Shown here piece by piece: positions 46,547 through 57,180 of a stretch of DNA of 64,000 bases (position 1 is its first letter; each line of letters starts with the position of its first letter). Where the stretch lies: positions 42,142,215-42,206,214 of the forward strand of contig CM057835.1 in the NCBI GenBank assembly GCA_030068075.1. Direction: 5' to 3'. This stretch comes from Paguma larvata (lineage: Eukaryota > Chordata > Mammalia > Carnivora > Viverridae). The notes beneath the pieces were generated by a model that was not told the origin of the DNA, searched no databases, and worked only from the letters and a program-made list of their open reading frames with translations. A program made the translations under genes and the position numbers.

Positions 46547-46554
46547 TCCTCTCC

Positions 46555-46569
46555 TGCCTTTTTCTTTTT
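46555..46569. repeat. Target-site duplication of the young L1, right copy
   Basis: TGCCTTTTTCTTTTT, identical to 39,556-39,570. Confidence 0.92.
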
Positions 46570-46739
46570 AATTCATACAGAGCTACTCTTTTTTCCTCAC
46601 TAATTTTTCTGCCCAAGACGTCTAGAACATGTAGAATGGAAGTAGTATCAGAAAGCATCCTTGTCTTTTTCTTGAATTTAATGAGAAAGCCTCTAAAGTT
46701 TCTCCATAAATTTCATGTATGCCTAATATTCTTTTAAAA
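46570..46739 (-). mobile_element. Old L1, middle part of the split element
   Basis: Continues the antisense L1 interrupted at 39,555: GCATCCTTGTCTTTTTCTTG and ATGAGAAAGCCTCTAAAGTT correspond to the next part of ORF2 read backwards (the equivalent in the young L1 lies near 41,600-41,740). Interrupted again by SINEs at 46,750. Confidence 0.7.
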
Positions 46740-46749
46740 AGATACTTTT

Positions 46750-46969
46750 GGGGGCGCCTGGGTGGCTCAGTCGGTTAAGCGTCCAAATTTGGCCCAGGTC
46801 ATGATCTCCCGGTTCATGGGTTCGGGCCCACGTCGGGCTCTGTGCTGAGAGCTCAGAGCCTGGAGCCTGGTTCAGATTCTGTGTCTCGCTCTCTATCTGC
46901 CCTTCCCCTGCTAATGCTCTGCTCTGCTCTGTCTCTCTCTCTCCAAAATGAATAAACATTAAAAAAAAG
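46750..46969 (+). mobile_element. CAN-type SINE (felid), young-looking
   Basis: Close to consensus: GGGCGCCTGGGTGGCTCAGT, TCATGATCTCCCGGTTCATG, GAGCTCAGAGCCTGGAGCCT, AATAAACATTAAAAAAAA tail. Target-site duplication AGATA[C/T]TTTT at 46,740-46,749 and 46,970-46,979. Confidence 0.93.
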
Positions 46970-46979
46970 AGATATTTTT

Positions 46980-47180
46980 AGGGCACCTGGGTGGGTCAGT
47001 TGGTTGAGTGTCTGAAACTTGATTTCAGTTCAGGTTGTGATCCCAGGGTCCTGGGATTGAGCCTTATGTCTGGCTCCATGCTGAGCATGGAGCTTGCTTA
47101 ACATTCCCTCTCTCTCTCTCCCTCTGCTCCTCTCCCCAACTGGCACTCTCTGCTCTAACTTTCCTCTCTCTATATACTCT
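46980..47180 (+). mobile_element. CAN-type SINE, older dog-like subfamily
   Basis: GGGCACCTGGGTGGGTCAGT head and GTGATCCCAGGGTCCTGGGA centre with CATGCTGAGCATGGAGCTTG, the older CAN form. The A-rich tail is replaced by a TC-rich, TATATA end. Abuts the younger SINE in head-to-tail order. Confidence 0.88.
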
Positions 47181-47320
47181 TTATCAGATTATAGAGGAGT
47201 CCTTCTTTCTTAGTTTTCTAAGTCTTACTCTATTTTTGAAACTTCTGTTGTATCTATGTATGTACCTGTTATTCCTCCATTTCTATCATTAAATGTTGCA
47301 TTAAGTAAATCATGACACCA
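47181..47320 (-). mobile_element. Old L1, right part of the split element
   Basis: TTTATCAGATTATAGAGGAG, TCCTTCTTTCTTAGTTTTCT and AAGTCTTACTCTATTTTTGA fit the next antisense ORF2 segment, so the old L1 resumes after the two SINEs. Identity is low. Confidence 0.45.
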
Positions 47321-49079
47321 GCTCAATCCTGACATTGTCTATGAAGACCCCAATCCTGGGAATTGTAATTACTACTAGGTATATAATAAATTATTCATTG
47401 CCTACCACAATGGTGAGAAATTGACTTAAGAAAAGTGGCTGATAATCTGAAGTCTTAAGTAAATATTATCCTTATCATTATTAATATAGGCTTGTTATCT
47501 TCAGTATTTTTAATATAGTTTTGCGATATATTTGCTTCCAGGAATATTACTTTCCTTATGTAGGAGCATCTCTGAAAGAATAAGCAAATATTTTTTCTAG
47601 CTTAAAATTCATGTCCAAGTAAGAAAAGTATTGAAGCAACAATGACTTAAAACTTGATTCACTATGAAAAAAAATTATGCATCTCTGTTACTAAAAGGAT
47701 TTATAGTTAGCAAGTCAGCATCATCCAATAATTATGATTTATTATATACGTGACTCAAATAATGGAACTATTGGCCCTATGAAAAAACTGGTGGGAACAA
47801 CACATCAGTAAGCTGTCATTATGGAATTAATTCTTATCTTCTTATAAACAATAGTGACACTACAGGAGTCTTTTATCCCAGTCAAGCTAAGATGCTAATT
47901 TATATCTTATCAAGAATGGGGTATTTTTATTTCTTGAATGAATAAAGGGATTCAGCATTTCAGGTCAATATCATTCTGCAATATTTCTTTTAGGAGACTC
48001 TCTGCACACTGCAAAAGAAGCTCATTTGAGTAAACTGAGTGTGTGAATGCCCTACAGAGCCATCATGAAAGAAGAGGTAATTTCCCTTTGCCCTTTTCTG
48101 CTATTCTTTTTATTATAGCTTTATGGAATGTTATAATATTCCTAAAGACAGGGAAAGATACTCTGAATAGCTTGAATTACTGAGCACATAAAGATTTAAA
48201 GGTTAGCCTTGAGGGACATTATTACACTTCAGGTCAATAATACCTACTAACCTTTCCCTTATCTACTGAGAATAAATAAAAGTTCTATAACACTGAATTT
48301 TGCTCAAACTAAAAGTTTCTAGAAAGTCTGCTTCGAGGTTAGGAACTTGGGAAAGAGCTTCTAGGGGAATTTTATATAAGGAGACCAAGAACATATGGAA
48401 AGCCAACAGTTTCCCCCACCATGTCTCTGGCTTTAATAGAAAGAAGGTGCTGATGGGGCTCTTTGCTCCCAATGAAACTTTCCAGAATAAATCAGCTGCC
48501 ACACTGGTTCCCATTGCTTTTTAAAGTGGTCTATTTTGGAACAGGCTATTGATAAAATAGCTCATCTTATGAGCTTTTTTGAAAAATAGGTTTAATAAAA
48601 GGAACGTTACTATAGAGCTGATGAGCTGCTCTCTTCCGTATTCCAAGAAGCTAGCCAAGACACCATGTCCTAACACCAACATGACTTACCACATTCATTG
48701 TGAAGTCATGTGAAGTCCAACCAGAGCTAGAAAAGATATACTAGATGGAATCAAGGATCTTGATGCTGTCCAGTAAGCAGCCCTGAGCTGTGCAAGAGTT
48801 AGAGACTCTGTCACCACTCCCTTTGCCTCCTGAGTACGGTGGCATTGCTACCAGATAAGAAGCAGTTTGGAGACATCCATTGTTCTAAATCATGATTATG
48901 TGTCTGCACAAATGCAGTACCTTTTCAATTTTAGAATTCTTACATGTTAACATACTAGTTCCATACGTGATGAAATTGAATATTACACAGGGGCCCACAG
49001 GACAAATCTGGACCATGGTCTATTTTTGTCCTGCCTGTGAGTTGAGAATGGTTTTTACATTTTTAAAGATTAGTAAGAA
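47321..49079. other. Single-copy intergenic DNA
   Basis: No recognised repeat. Opposed frames at 48,263-48,524 lack recognised domains. No gene called. Confidence 0.4.
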
Positions 49080-49138
49080 ATATATATGTATGAATATATA
49101 TATCATATACGTATATACATACATATTATATATAATGA
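49080..49138. repeat. (TA)-rich simple repeat
   Basis: Degenerate ATATAT/ATACGT/ATACAT tract of about 60 bp. Confidence 0.85.
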
Positions 49139-49229
49139 AAAAGAATATTTACTATTGATGAATCTTGCTAGGTAATAATAGCTTAGTTTCTCTAATTTAT
49201 CCACTTATCCCTTATTCTTATTTGGCCAA

Positions 49230-49665
49230 CTTGTAATATTTAGTTGTTTTAAAAAAATAAATACTTTCTGTACTCTCTGGTTTATCTGTTTTACTCCCCT
49301 TTTCGTGTCCCTTGGTGAGTAAAGCATGTAATAGACTATATAGTCTCTGTGAAGAAATGTTTTTGGCCTGAGGTAATAGGATTCTTTTCCTAGATGGTCT
49401 TCTAAAACTTTTATACTTTTACTTCTAAAACTGTTCACATCTCAGTCTTGAATCCACCTGGAAATGACACTCAGTTCTGGAATGAAGTAAGGCTTGGGAC
49501 TCAGTTTGGTCTTTTCGCTCTGTGTATCCAATTATCCTGCATCTTTTATTGATCCGCAATGCCATTACTCTCATAAATCAAGTTCCTACCTTCACACAGA
49601 TTAGCTTCTGGACTTTTTGTTCAATTAGTCTGTGCATCCTATGCCAACACCAAAGTCTTTTAAGT
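49230..49665 (-). mobile_element. Ancient L1 ORF2 fragment, antisense (inverted part)
   Basis: Plus strand shows the antisense ORF2 order: CTTGAATCCACCTGGAAATG, ATCCAATTATCCTGCATCTT, TATTGATCCGCAATGCCATT, CTGTGCATCCTATGCCAACA. It directly precedes a sense L1 3' end at 49,668. Confidence 0.65.
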
Positions 49666-50285
49666 ATTATTGGTCTGTGGGAATATAAACTGGAATGGTT
49701 GTGTTGGAATGTAATTTGATATTATCTAGTAAAGTTTAAAATGTGCCCATCATAAAGCACAGTAGTCCAGTCAACAAATACATCCTAGAAAAATTTGTGT
49801 GTGTGTGCACATGCACATATAGATAAATAAATATACTGATGTAAATGAGACATAAAAAATGTTTCTAGAAGCATTATTTGTTAAGGCAAGAAATTGTAAA
49901 CAACCTAAAGTCTTATAACAGAAAAACTAATAATTTTTTAAATAGTTGTATGCATCTTATAAAAATTATATTGAGCAAACTTAAGAAGAATGTATATAGT
50001 ATGCTTCCATTTACGTGAAACATAAAACCATGCAAAACTAAATGATGCATTTTATAAGGATACGTTCATATGAGTCTTACAAAAATGAAGCCTAGAAAAT
50101 AAAATAAAAATGAAACCAAACAAAAGCATTCGAGATTATGGTTACCTCTGCGGATGAGACGGTGTTATGGGTTCAGAGGGAAAATGGGAGATTCCAAAGG
50201 ATTAGTAACATTCTATCAATTAGAAAATTTACATATATTTTAAATGTACAATAGACAAACAACAATAAATTATTTATAGGTGGAC
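49666..50285 (+). mobile_element. Ancient L1 3' end, sense
   Basis: GGTCTGTGGGAATATAAACT, TACATCCTAGAAAAATTTGT, GGCAAGAAATTGTAAACAAC and GGTTACCTCTGCGGATGAGA follow the ORF2 C-terminus to 3'UTR order of old L1. Together with 49,230-49,665 it has the shape of a 5'-inverted insertion. Confidence 0.7.
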
Positions 50286-51515
50286 AGATATGAAAGGCCA
50301 CTGACTCCAAACCCAATGCTTTTTTGTTACTTTTACATTAGACTGACGTTAGATTTACATTATGCCACTTTTTAGACATTGATTGTTAGACGTTAGATTG
50401 ATTTTATAGCATACTAAAGTTTCACAAAGATTATTAATCTATCAAATATTTCTTTTTCATAAAACTACCATAACATTATACTAATTATCATTTCTTATTT
50501 ATGAATTATACACCATGCACAATGGAAAAATCTTCATAAACATCAATGTTAATCTTAATGTCGGATATCCAAGGCAAGTATTATTATATACGTTTGGTAA
50601 ATGATGAAATAGCAAGTCAGAAAAATTAAGAATTTTCTCCAGGTATCATAGCTCACAAATGGCATAATTGTCTTCCAAACCTAAATTTATCTAGTTCTCA
50701 GTACTGTGCTCTAACATTTTACACATATAATTCTGATGCATTAATTATATGACACAAAGTGAAATATTTACATAATATTGTAATACTTAATTTGGAATAT
50801 TAACAAAACTATCTCCAAAGGCCACGGAACTTTCATAAAAAAAAAAAAAAAAAAGGATTGACATTGGAATCCATTCCTTGGCAGTGTTTGTTTTAATCTG
50901 GTCTCAATTTGTTCATTGTAAGGGAATTCTTAACTAGCTCTACTAGCTCAGGTGAAATAAATGCAAACAATATGAAATAATTAATGTTTGGTTTGTAGAC
51001 TATACCATTGACTTATAGGCAGGCCAGCCTCTCTATGAATTCCTTCTAACTATCACCTTAAATCTTAACTTACATGGAAAGTCCACCATTTCCATATTTT
51101 CAGTCTCCTTCAGCCACCATGGTATAAACTCTTACTGAAGTATACATGAGGCTCTACATGGCTTCTTCTCACGCTTTTCCTGCAGAAGTCTGATGGTTAA
51201 GCTTTGGGGTCCTAAATAACATTCTCTTAGAGCACAATCTATGAATAAAAGAGGGGGCAAAAAAAGAGAGAGAGTGGACCTTTTTTTTTTTTTTTTTGAT
51301 ACTTCTATGTGTCAGGTAACCTACCAAACCTTTCCAATAAGATACTTAACTTATCCCTCTCAATTCTGTGGGCCAACAAGAATCATCTCATTTTTACTCT
51401 TGTGGGAAAAGACTCAGGAAAAGACTACTGCCCAGTTGTGCTTGAGATGGCAAATGGTAAAGCCAGGGATCAACAGACCTTGGACTTTTATCTTACGTTG
51501 TCCCATGGCTATTTT
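50286..51515. other. Single-copy intergenic DNA with an A run and a T run
   Basis: An A run of about 18 at 50,837-50,854 and a T run of about 18 at 51,281-51,298. No repeat body is recognised beside either. No gene called. Confidence 0.4.
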
Positions 51516-51650
51516 TAAACTACATAAATTTGAAGTGTCAATACAGTAGCCACTAGCCTCTGGTGGCTCTTGAGCACTGGAAATGGGGCTGACTAAACTG
51601 AGTTGTGCTATAATTACCAAAGCACACTGGAATTCAAAGACTTCATAAGA
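51516..51650. mobile_element. Possible hAT-type DNA-transposon remnant
   Basis: CAGTAGCCACTAGCCTCTGG, TGGCTCTTGAGCACTGGAAA and TGGGGCTGACTAAACTGAGT resemble a common short mammalian DNA-transposon repeat (TAGCCACATGTGGCTCTTGA type). Diverged; family not assigned. Confidence 0.35.
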
Positions 51651-52164
51651 AAAAAAAATGTACACTATCTCATGAACAATATTTTATATTGTTTACATGC
51701 TGAAATGATAGTTTTAGGATATAGTGGATTAAGTAAAAATATGATGAAACTTGATTTCGCTGATTTCCCTTTACTTTTAAAAATATGGTTACTAGAAAAA
51801 AATAAAATAAAATATGGTTGCCAGAAAATTTTAAATTGCTTATGTAGTTCATATTGTATTTCTTTTGGGCAGTTGATGTAGACCTCTCCATTGGGAGCTG
51901 GGAAAATGTAGCTTGGGGAAACACTTAAGCTCCTTACTGGCTGAAATGCCTTGCGTAAAAATCTTATTTTAATTGGGCAGTGTATTTTCATCTAACAAAC
52001 ATGGATAATAATATATGCCCTGCAGGACTGACGTTAGAACCAGAGGCAAAATGCATGAAGCATTCTCCAAGTCTCTGGAATATAATCAGCACTTGGGAAA
52101 GGGTAATAGAATTATATTAGTGAGTTTTATGGAATCTCAAAATTTCTAATATTTTAATAGCTTC
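51651..52164. other. Single-copy intergenic DNA
   Basis: Overlapping frames of 84-108 codons on both strands at 51,603-51,991 reflect AT-rich sequence low in stops; no domain recognised. Confidence 0.4.
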
Positions 52165-52175
52165 TATGAAACTTT

Positions 52176-52373
52176 TGTTTATTTATTTAATGTTTATTTC
52201 GAGAGAGAGAGAGGGGGAAGGACAGAGAGCGAAGGAAGAGAGAGAATCCAAAGCGGGCTCCACGCTGTCAGTGCAGAGCCTGATGCGGGCGTTCCATGTC
52301 ATGAACATGAGATCATGACCTGAGCCAGAGCCACGAGTTGAACGCTTAGCCGAATGAGCTACCCAGGTGCCCC
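52176..52373 (-). mobile_element. CAN-type SINE, antisense
   Basis: Plus strand: TTTATTTAATGTTTATTTCG tail, GA-rich stretch, GCTGTCAGTGCAGAGCCTGA, CATGAGATCATGACCTGAGC, GAGCTACCCAGGTGCCCC. Target-site duplication TATGAAACTTT at 52,165-52,175 and 52,383-52,393. Confidence 0.93.
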
Positions 52374-52393
52374 TATTGCCTGTATGAAACTTT

Positions 52394-53330
52394 AAATGCT
52401 GTATTTGAAGGCTGTTGGACTTCAAAAGCTATACTTTTTCCACTTCTCATATTGTTTCCATGTAAACAAAATGACTGACGGTGCTTTCAGCATCATGAGA
52501 CTCAAGAGGAAGGGGAAAGATGAGAATATTAACATTTCAAATAAGCAAATACTTATGCAGTATGTGTCCTCAAAGCTGAAAGATGACAATAGAAACAAAC
52601 TTTGAATTTGCTTCAAGGTTGTATTAATTGTTGACAATAAACTTGACATCACTGTTTACCATAGATAATCCACAGATACTCACTATTTAACATTTTCCCA
52701 CATCTGTTTTATTTATTTAATTATATGCAATATTATTCAACTGGTAGTTCTTACCTGTTATTAATGAAACATATTCCTATATGTTACACACCAATTCAAA
52801 GTCCACTGAGACAGATCTACACAAAAATCTTGCATATATGAGCCAACTGGAGTTATCACCATTCCTCTGGTGGTCTTTGAAGTTAAAGATTCACCATACA
52901 TTTTTAAATTCTTTTTTTTATGATGATGACTATCTGTACATTTTGGCATATACCACTATGGTAAATAAATTATAAAATTTATAGTAGGGGTTCTGATATC
53001 AATCCACAATTTCTTCAAGAAGTCCATGATAAGGTTAGATTGGCATAGGTGAGAAAATACTTCTGATCTATCCTAGGCTTTCTTTTGCAGTCCCATGTTA
53101 CGCTCTTTCTGTGGAAAATTCTTACTTAGGATTCTTTTCTATTAACCGTAGGCAGTCTGTACATTCAAATGGCAATTATTAAGGACAAGCTCTCATCAGT
53201 GGTGGCTGCTACCAAAGCCTTTGCTTCCCATTAATAAACTCCACCTAGTGCTGTTTACCTGATTTTCTTATTATCCGAAAGCACTGTGTGGTTCTCCAAG
53301 ATGCTTTCTCTAATCTAGGTACTCTTTATC
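52394..53330. other. Single-copy intergenic DNA with one lysine-rich short frame
   Basis: The frame at 52,396-52,605 (69 codons) ends in a hydrophilic lysine/asparagine-rich segment (from MTDGAFSIMRLKRKGKDE). I do not recognise it. It could be a pseudogene scrap, but no polyA tail or flanking duplication is evident. Confidence 0.25.
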
Positions 53331-53334
53331 CGCA

Positions 53335-54010
53335 TTCTTTCAGAAGAGAAGCAAGTATGTGCGCTGCTGTGACGACCAGAGAAATATTTTAAGCAACTTT
53401 TGGCATGGAAAGTTATTTCCGGATTCAAATCTGAGCTGAAAGGAATATGCCACTGCAGAAATGAGGATTCGGTGACACCTTCCTGGGCTACATCGTAAAA
53501 TATCTCCTCTAAAGCTGCAGGGGGACATTAACATCGATTTGCTCTCTGCCCAACACTGCGAACGTTACCTTTCCAAAGAGCTGTTTTCCTAAAGATAATG
53601 ATGAGGTTTTGTATCCAAAATCTTTTCTGCTTCCTTTATTACATCTGGGCTTGTTTCGAAAGGGTCATCCTCCACACCTTGAGCAATGCTCTATATACAA
53701 AAGTACAAAGTGAAGGAGTGTTGAAGGAACCGGCACCAGATCTGACGTTTGATCTGTTAAGCCACGTTTTTGTTTTTACTAAAAACGGATGGAGAATATG
53801 TACATAGACTGCCTGAAGGAAGGTTCAACCTCTAAGAAACTCTCATGACAGCACACACCTCAGCTATTTGGACTGCGTGTTCTCTCCGCCCTCAACGGAA
53901 AGCGGGGATCTTTCTCTGTGATTTGGCATGAATTCCAGAGACTAACACCACCACGCGCTGCCTCCTGCCTGTGGATACAAGGTTCCATTGCAGAGCGCCA
54001 AGGGCTTAAC
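53335..54010. other. Locally CpG-enriched single-copy stretch
   Basis: Contains about 25 CpG dinucleotides by eye in about 670 bp, clearly more than neighbouring single-copy DNA, and no recognised repeat. Frames are short (53,340-53,534 minus; 53,598-53,807 plus) with no recognised domain. It could be a regulatory element, an unrecognised exon region or an old GC-rich repeat. Confidence 0.3.
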
Positions 54011-54959
54011 AATAGTTAATCTCCTAAAAGAAGCAGGTGGCCCTCAGCACTACTACTTCTATTATTGTCTAAGTTCCCCTGGAGTCTCTGCCAATTGCTC
54101 ACCTGTCAGATTTGGCAGAAGCCCAGAGTTTGACTGACTGTTTTTATTCTCTGTAATTCCTTTCTGTGTCCATCTTAAAAATTTTTTTTAATTGCCAGTG
54201 TCCAAAATCGTTTGAATGTAGCTTCAAATTTGAAAAACATATGTCTCATGCCTTTCCTTTTTTTACTAGAACAACCCCCACTCAGTACCTGTATCCACTG
54301 TCTTTCAGGTACTACTGGAAATCTAGCACAAGAGGCAGGCCAGCGCCAACCCTGAATTTACATCGATCCACCTTCTGATGTATTTTTATTTACATGTAAA
54401 ACCAAAAGAACATATTGGCCATCCCATATAAAACCCTTGGTTTTGTTTTTCTTTGAAGTTGACAAGGTCTTATGATGGAAACATATTCAGTTTCACATTT
54501 TAAGGAATTGTCTATTTGTGTGATTCTTCAAAAAAATACATATTTCAAAAATAGTTGATATGAACTTGCTTTATCCAACATTCCTTGACTATCATAAAGC
54601 TATCATAAAGAATGGTAAAATGGGCATTTAGTCTTTCTGCTTCAGCTCTTGGTTATAAACCCTACCTAAGTACCTACAATCACAACCAATAGCTTTCTTC
54701 CAGAGCTTATTATAAACCGGCAGCACAACATTGACTGTAATTTTCCACAAGAAAAATGCACTGTAGGAGACACACCTAGTTTTCATTTAACTTCAAAAAC
54801 ATCAGTAAATTACCCAAGACCTTGAAGAAATTGATTCACTGTTTTGCGGGGAAGTAGAAATTGAATGGATCATTTCATATGCACGCATTTATTCCACTGA
54901 TATCTTAAAAAAAATTTTGGAATGGCAGAACCAAGAAAAATGAGAGAGATTTTGGCTAC
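54011..54959. other. Single-copy intergenic DNA
   Basis: Contains a 12-bp near-perfect direct duplication (CTATCATAAAG-type) at 54,588-54,612. No gene or repeat family recognised. Confidence 0.4.
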
Positions 54960-55340
54960 AACATGTGAATTGTACTGCTGACCACCCTAGATCTGATATG
55001 AAACCAGGTCCTTGGGCTCTTGAAACAGTAGAAATTGACAAGAGGCCAACTAGGAGTTCCAGGCCAAGGCTTTTATTGCAGCTTATTCTGGAACACAAGG
55101 AAGACACCAAAAAGAAAAGAGTCCTTCTGGCTGGTTCCCTGGCACAGGAAGAGGTCAGGGAGAACTTTAGAGAGGCCTGGGCTGAAAAAGGAGGACGTTT
55201 AAGCATGGAGAGGTGGCGATTTATTGGCACTTGCACACTTAACGGTCATGTTTCTTCATGCATCCAATGTCTACCTAGCATATTAAATCTTCACACCCGG
55301 GCATGCATTTTGGTGTTAAAGTAGGGGAGAAAAATCAATG
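54960..55340 (-). mobile_element. Probable ERV1-type solitary LTR, antisense
   Basis: In the minus-strand direction it has LTR architecture: a putative U3, two AATAAA signals (complements near 55,221-55,226 and 55,069-55,074), and after the second a GCAATAAAAGCC-type R/U5 with GGCCTCTTGTCAATTTC. I see no retroviral coding sequence or primer-binding site beside it, so it is a solo LTR if the call is right. This accounts for the spurious 119- and 115-codon frames on opposite strands here. Confidence 0.45.
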
Positions 55341-56199
55341 AAAAGTCAGTGTTGGTGTACATCTTGGCTCAGACTTTGCCAGTTTTTGAGTCCCTCCTTT
55401 TGGTAAACTTCCTGCCTTTGCATTGCTGCAAGATACTACTACTCAAGTATAGATAATACTACTATGCAGGGAACATACAGTTTCAGCTTTGAAGGAACGC
55501 TGGAGTTTGCAGTCCTTGCTCTATCTCAGATCCATTTTAGTAATCGGTGTCTTGAGAGGGTAATAGTAAATGATTATATGTATACTTCCTTACGTATATG
55601 GTTTGTGTATTTATCGTTAACCCGTTTCTTTCTTTGGTAATGCACATTTTTAAAGATGTTATTGTGAAAAATTGCACTCAAAATACAGAGAGTTCAATTT
55701 GGTAATAATCACGCTGAGAAATTTTCTAGCTGGTGATCAATATGTGGCACCTTGACTCCTATTTTTTTAGACTCAAAATTAAGACACTCGTTCTCATTCT
55801 TGTGCAGAATTTGAAAAACTGCCTAGCATCAAGTATATATCCAATAAAGTTTCCAATACATTCTAAATGCCACACGAAGTAATTGCCACTAGAAAGCTTT
55901 TCAAATTGTACCTAGCACAGAGAACATAAAGATGTATATACTAAGATCTGAATAAAGAACAATAGATATTTCCTTAAGTTTAAACTTTATGGGTAGGTGA
56001 GTAAAGGAAGTAACATCGATAAGCTAATTTTCTTCTTATTGTAATGCTGTAGATAAATTTGAACTATCACTTCTCCCCTCCCTAGTGTCATTTGTCTTTC
56101 TCCCTATACTTCCTCATTTCACAGTCCCTAGGAGTACATCATAGATTTTGTTTTTCCTTCTATGTTTTGGCAATTTTACTGTACATACAGATATATAAT
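55341..56199. other. Single-copy intergenic DNA
   Basis: No recognised gene or repeat up to the L1 fragment. Confidence 0.4.
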
Positions 56200-56722
56200 A
56201 TAAACTCTGTATCACATACTGTAGTATGAGTGTGGACTTGAACGTGTGTAAATGATATAAACAAAGGGAATGTTCTGTAACGTGTTCCTTGCACTCAAGT
56301 AATGTTTATAAAACTGTCCACACCCATACACTTAAATTCTATCCATTAATTTCTCTGCTGTATAGCATTTCCTCAATTATCCACTCTCTTTCTTGTAGGA
56401 CATACGGATTGCTATTTCCTTCTCTTACAAAAAATACTTCAGTGAGCATAATTTCGTGTGCTGTCTTGATACATTGTGCCAGAGATTTCTAGGTTTATTA
56501 CCTAGTAAAGAACTGAAGGGTTATGTGGTATCTATTTCATGGATATTACCAAAAGATAATGACCAAATTTACACTCTTCCCAGCTGTATCCTTCATCTTT
56601 ACCCAAAATTAATAATGCCCACCTCTTTAATTTTATGCAATATAATGGTTCTAAAGTAATATCTTCTTATTGTCAGTGATTGTGTTTTTTTACTCTGGTA
56701 TTATTAGTAGGTTGATTTATAT
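56200..56722 (-). mobile_element. Ancient L1 3' region, antisense
   Basis: Plus strand shows the antisense 3'UTR/ORF2 end order: TAAACAAAGGGAATGTTCTG, TTCTCTGCTGTATAGCATTT, CATACGGATTGCTATTTCCT, TTTCTAGGTTTATTACCTAG, ACACTCTTCCCAGCTGTATC. Diverged with no frame. Confidence 0.65.
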
Positions 56723-56738
56723 ATATATATATATATTT
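56718..56738. repeat. (AT)n microsatellite
   Basis: About ten AT units followed by a T run. Confidence 0.85.
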
Positions 56739-56802
56739 TTTTCTAAATTGTCTTTAGTGAACATGTATTTATTATGGAAATATGTAACATTTTATATAGT
56801 TT

Positions 56803-57013
56803 TATTTTTAAGTTTATCTATTTATTATTTGAGAGAGAAAGTGAAAGAGCATGAATGAGGGAGAGACAGAAAGATCAAGAGAGAGATACCATGTGTGCTC
56901 TGTGTTGTCAGCTCAGAGCCCGATACACGGCTCGATCCCATGAACCATGAGATCATGACCTGAGCTGAAATCAAGAGTTGGATGCTTAACTGACTGAGCC
57001 ACCCAGGGACCCC
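56803..57013 (-). mobile_element. CAN-type SINE, antisense
   Basis: Plus strand: TTTTTAAGTTTATCTATTTA tail, GA-rich stretch, TGTTGTCAGCTCAGAGCCCG, ATGAGATCATGACCTGAGC, CTGACTGAGCCACCCAGGGA. No certain target-site duplication. Confidence 0.92.
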
Positions 57014-57029
57014 TATAAATCTGCCTTTT

Positions 57030-57180
57030 TATCTTTTCCTTTCATTTCAATAAGTATGCATTTTAGCATTGTGTTGTTATAGACATAGAAGAATATTTTT
57101 TACAAAAGATGTAGCTCTTGCCATCAAAGAATTTACAGTCTAATTAGGTAACAGATATATAACAGACTTCATTATTATTT
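57030..57180 (-). mobile_element. Possible L2 LINE fragment, antisense
   Basis: CTCTTGCCATCAAAGAATTT, ACAGTCTAATTAGGTAACAG resembles antisense L2 (CCTGCCCTCATGGAGCTTAC). Short and diverged. Confidence 0.4.

Larger units (their letters stand above)
39571..46554 (-). mobile_element. Full-length young LINE-1 (carnivore type), minus strand
   Basis: A 6,984-bp non-LTR retrotransposon in full order on the minus strand: CpG-rich 5'UTR (46,554-44,627), ORF1 (44,626-43,733), ORF2 (43,736-39,702), a pyrimidine/purine-asymmetric 3'UTR with an AATAAA signal (complement of 39,625-39,630) and an A-rich tail. Its target-site duplication is perfect over 15 nt and both ORFs are open, so the insertion is recent on the felid time scale. 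It lies inside an older antisense L1. Substitutions at reverse-transcriptase core residues suggest it cannot copy itself. No internal stop codon or frameshift is visible in either ORF. Confidence 0.96.
44627..46554 (-). promoter_or_regulatory. L1 5'UTR with internal promoter and CpG island
   Basis: About 1.9 kb. The part from about 46,350 to 45,170 is strongly GC- and CpG-rich in an otherwise AT-rich window. It should hold the internal RNA polymerase II promoter of the L1. Open frames on both strands here (45,258-46,196) follow from the CpG-rich composition and tandem monomers. The 44,627-45,170 part is less GC-rich and links to ORF1. The 5' terminus on the minus strand (GGAGAGGACCAAGATGGCGG) matches the style of other L1 starts. 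Confidence 0.85.

Noticed and set aside
113..57013. tRNA-like heads of the CAN SINEs as functional tRNA-Lys genes
   Set aside because: They lack a foldable full cloverleaf with a proper acceptor stem and are followed by SINE bodies and A-rich tails; they are retroposed copies.
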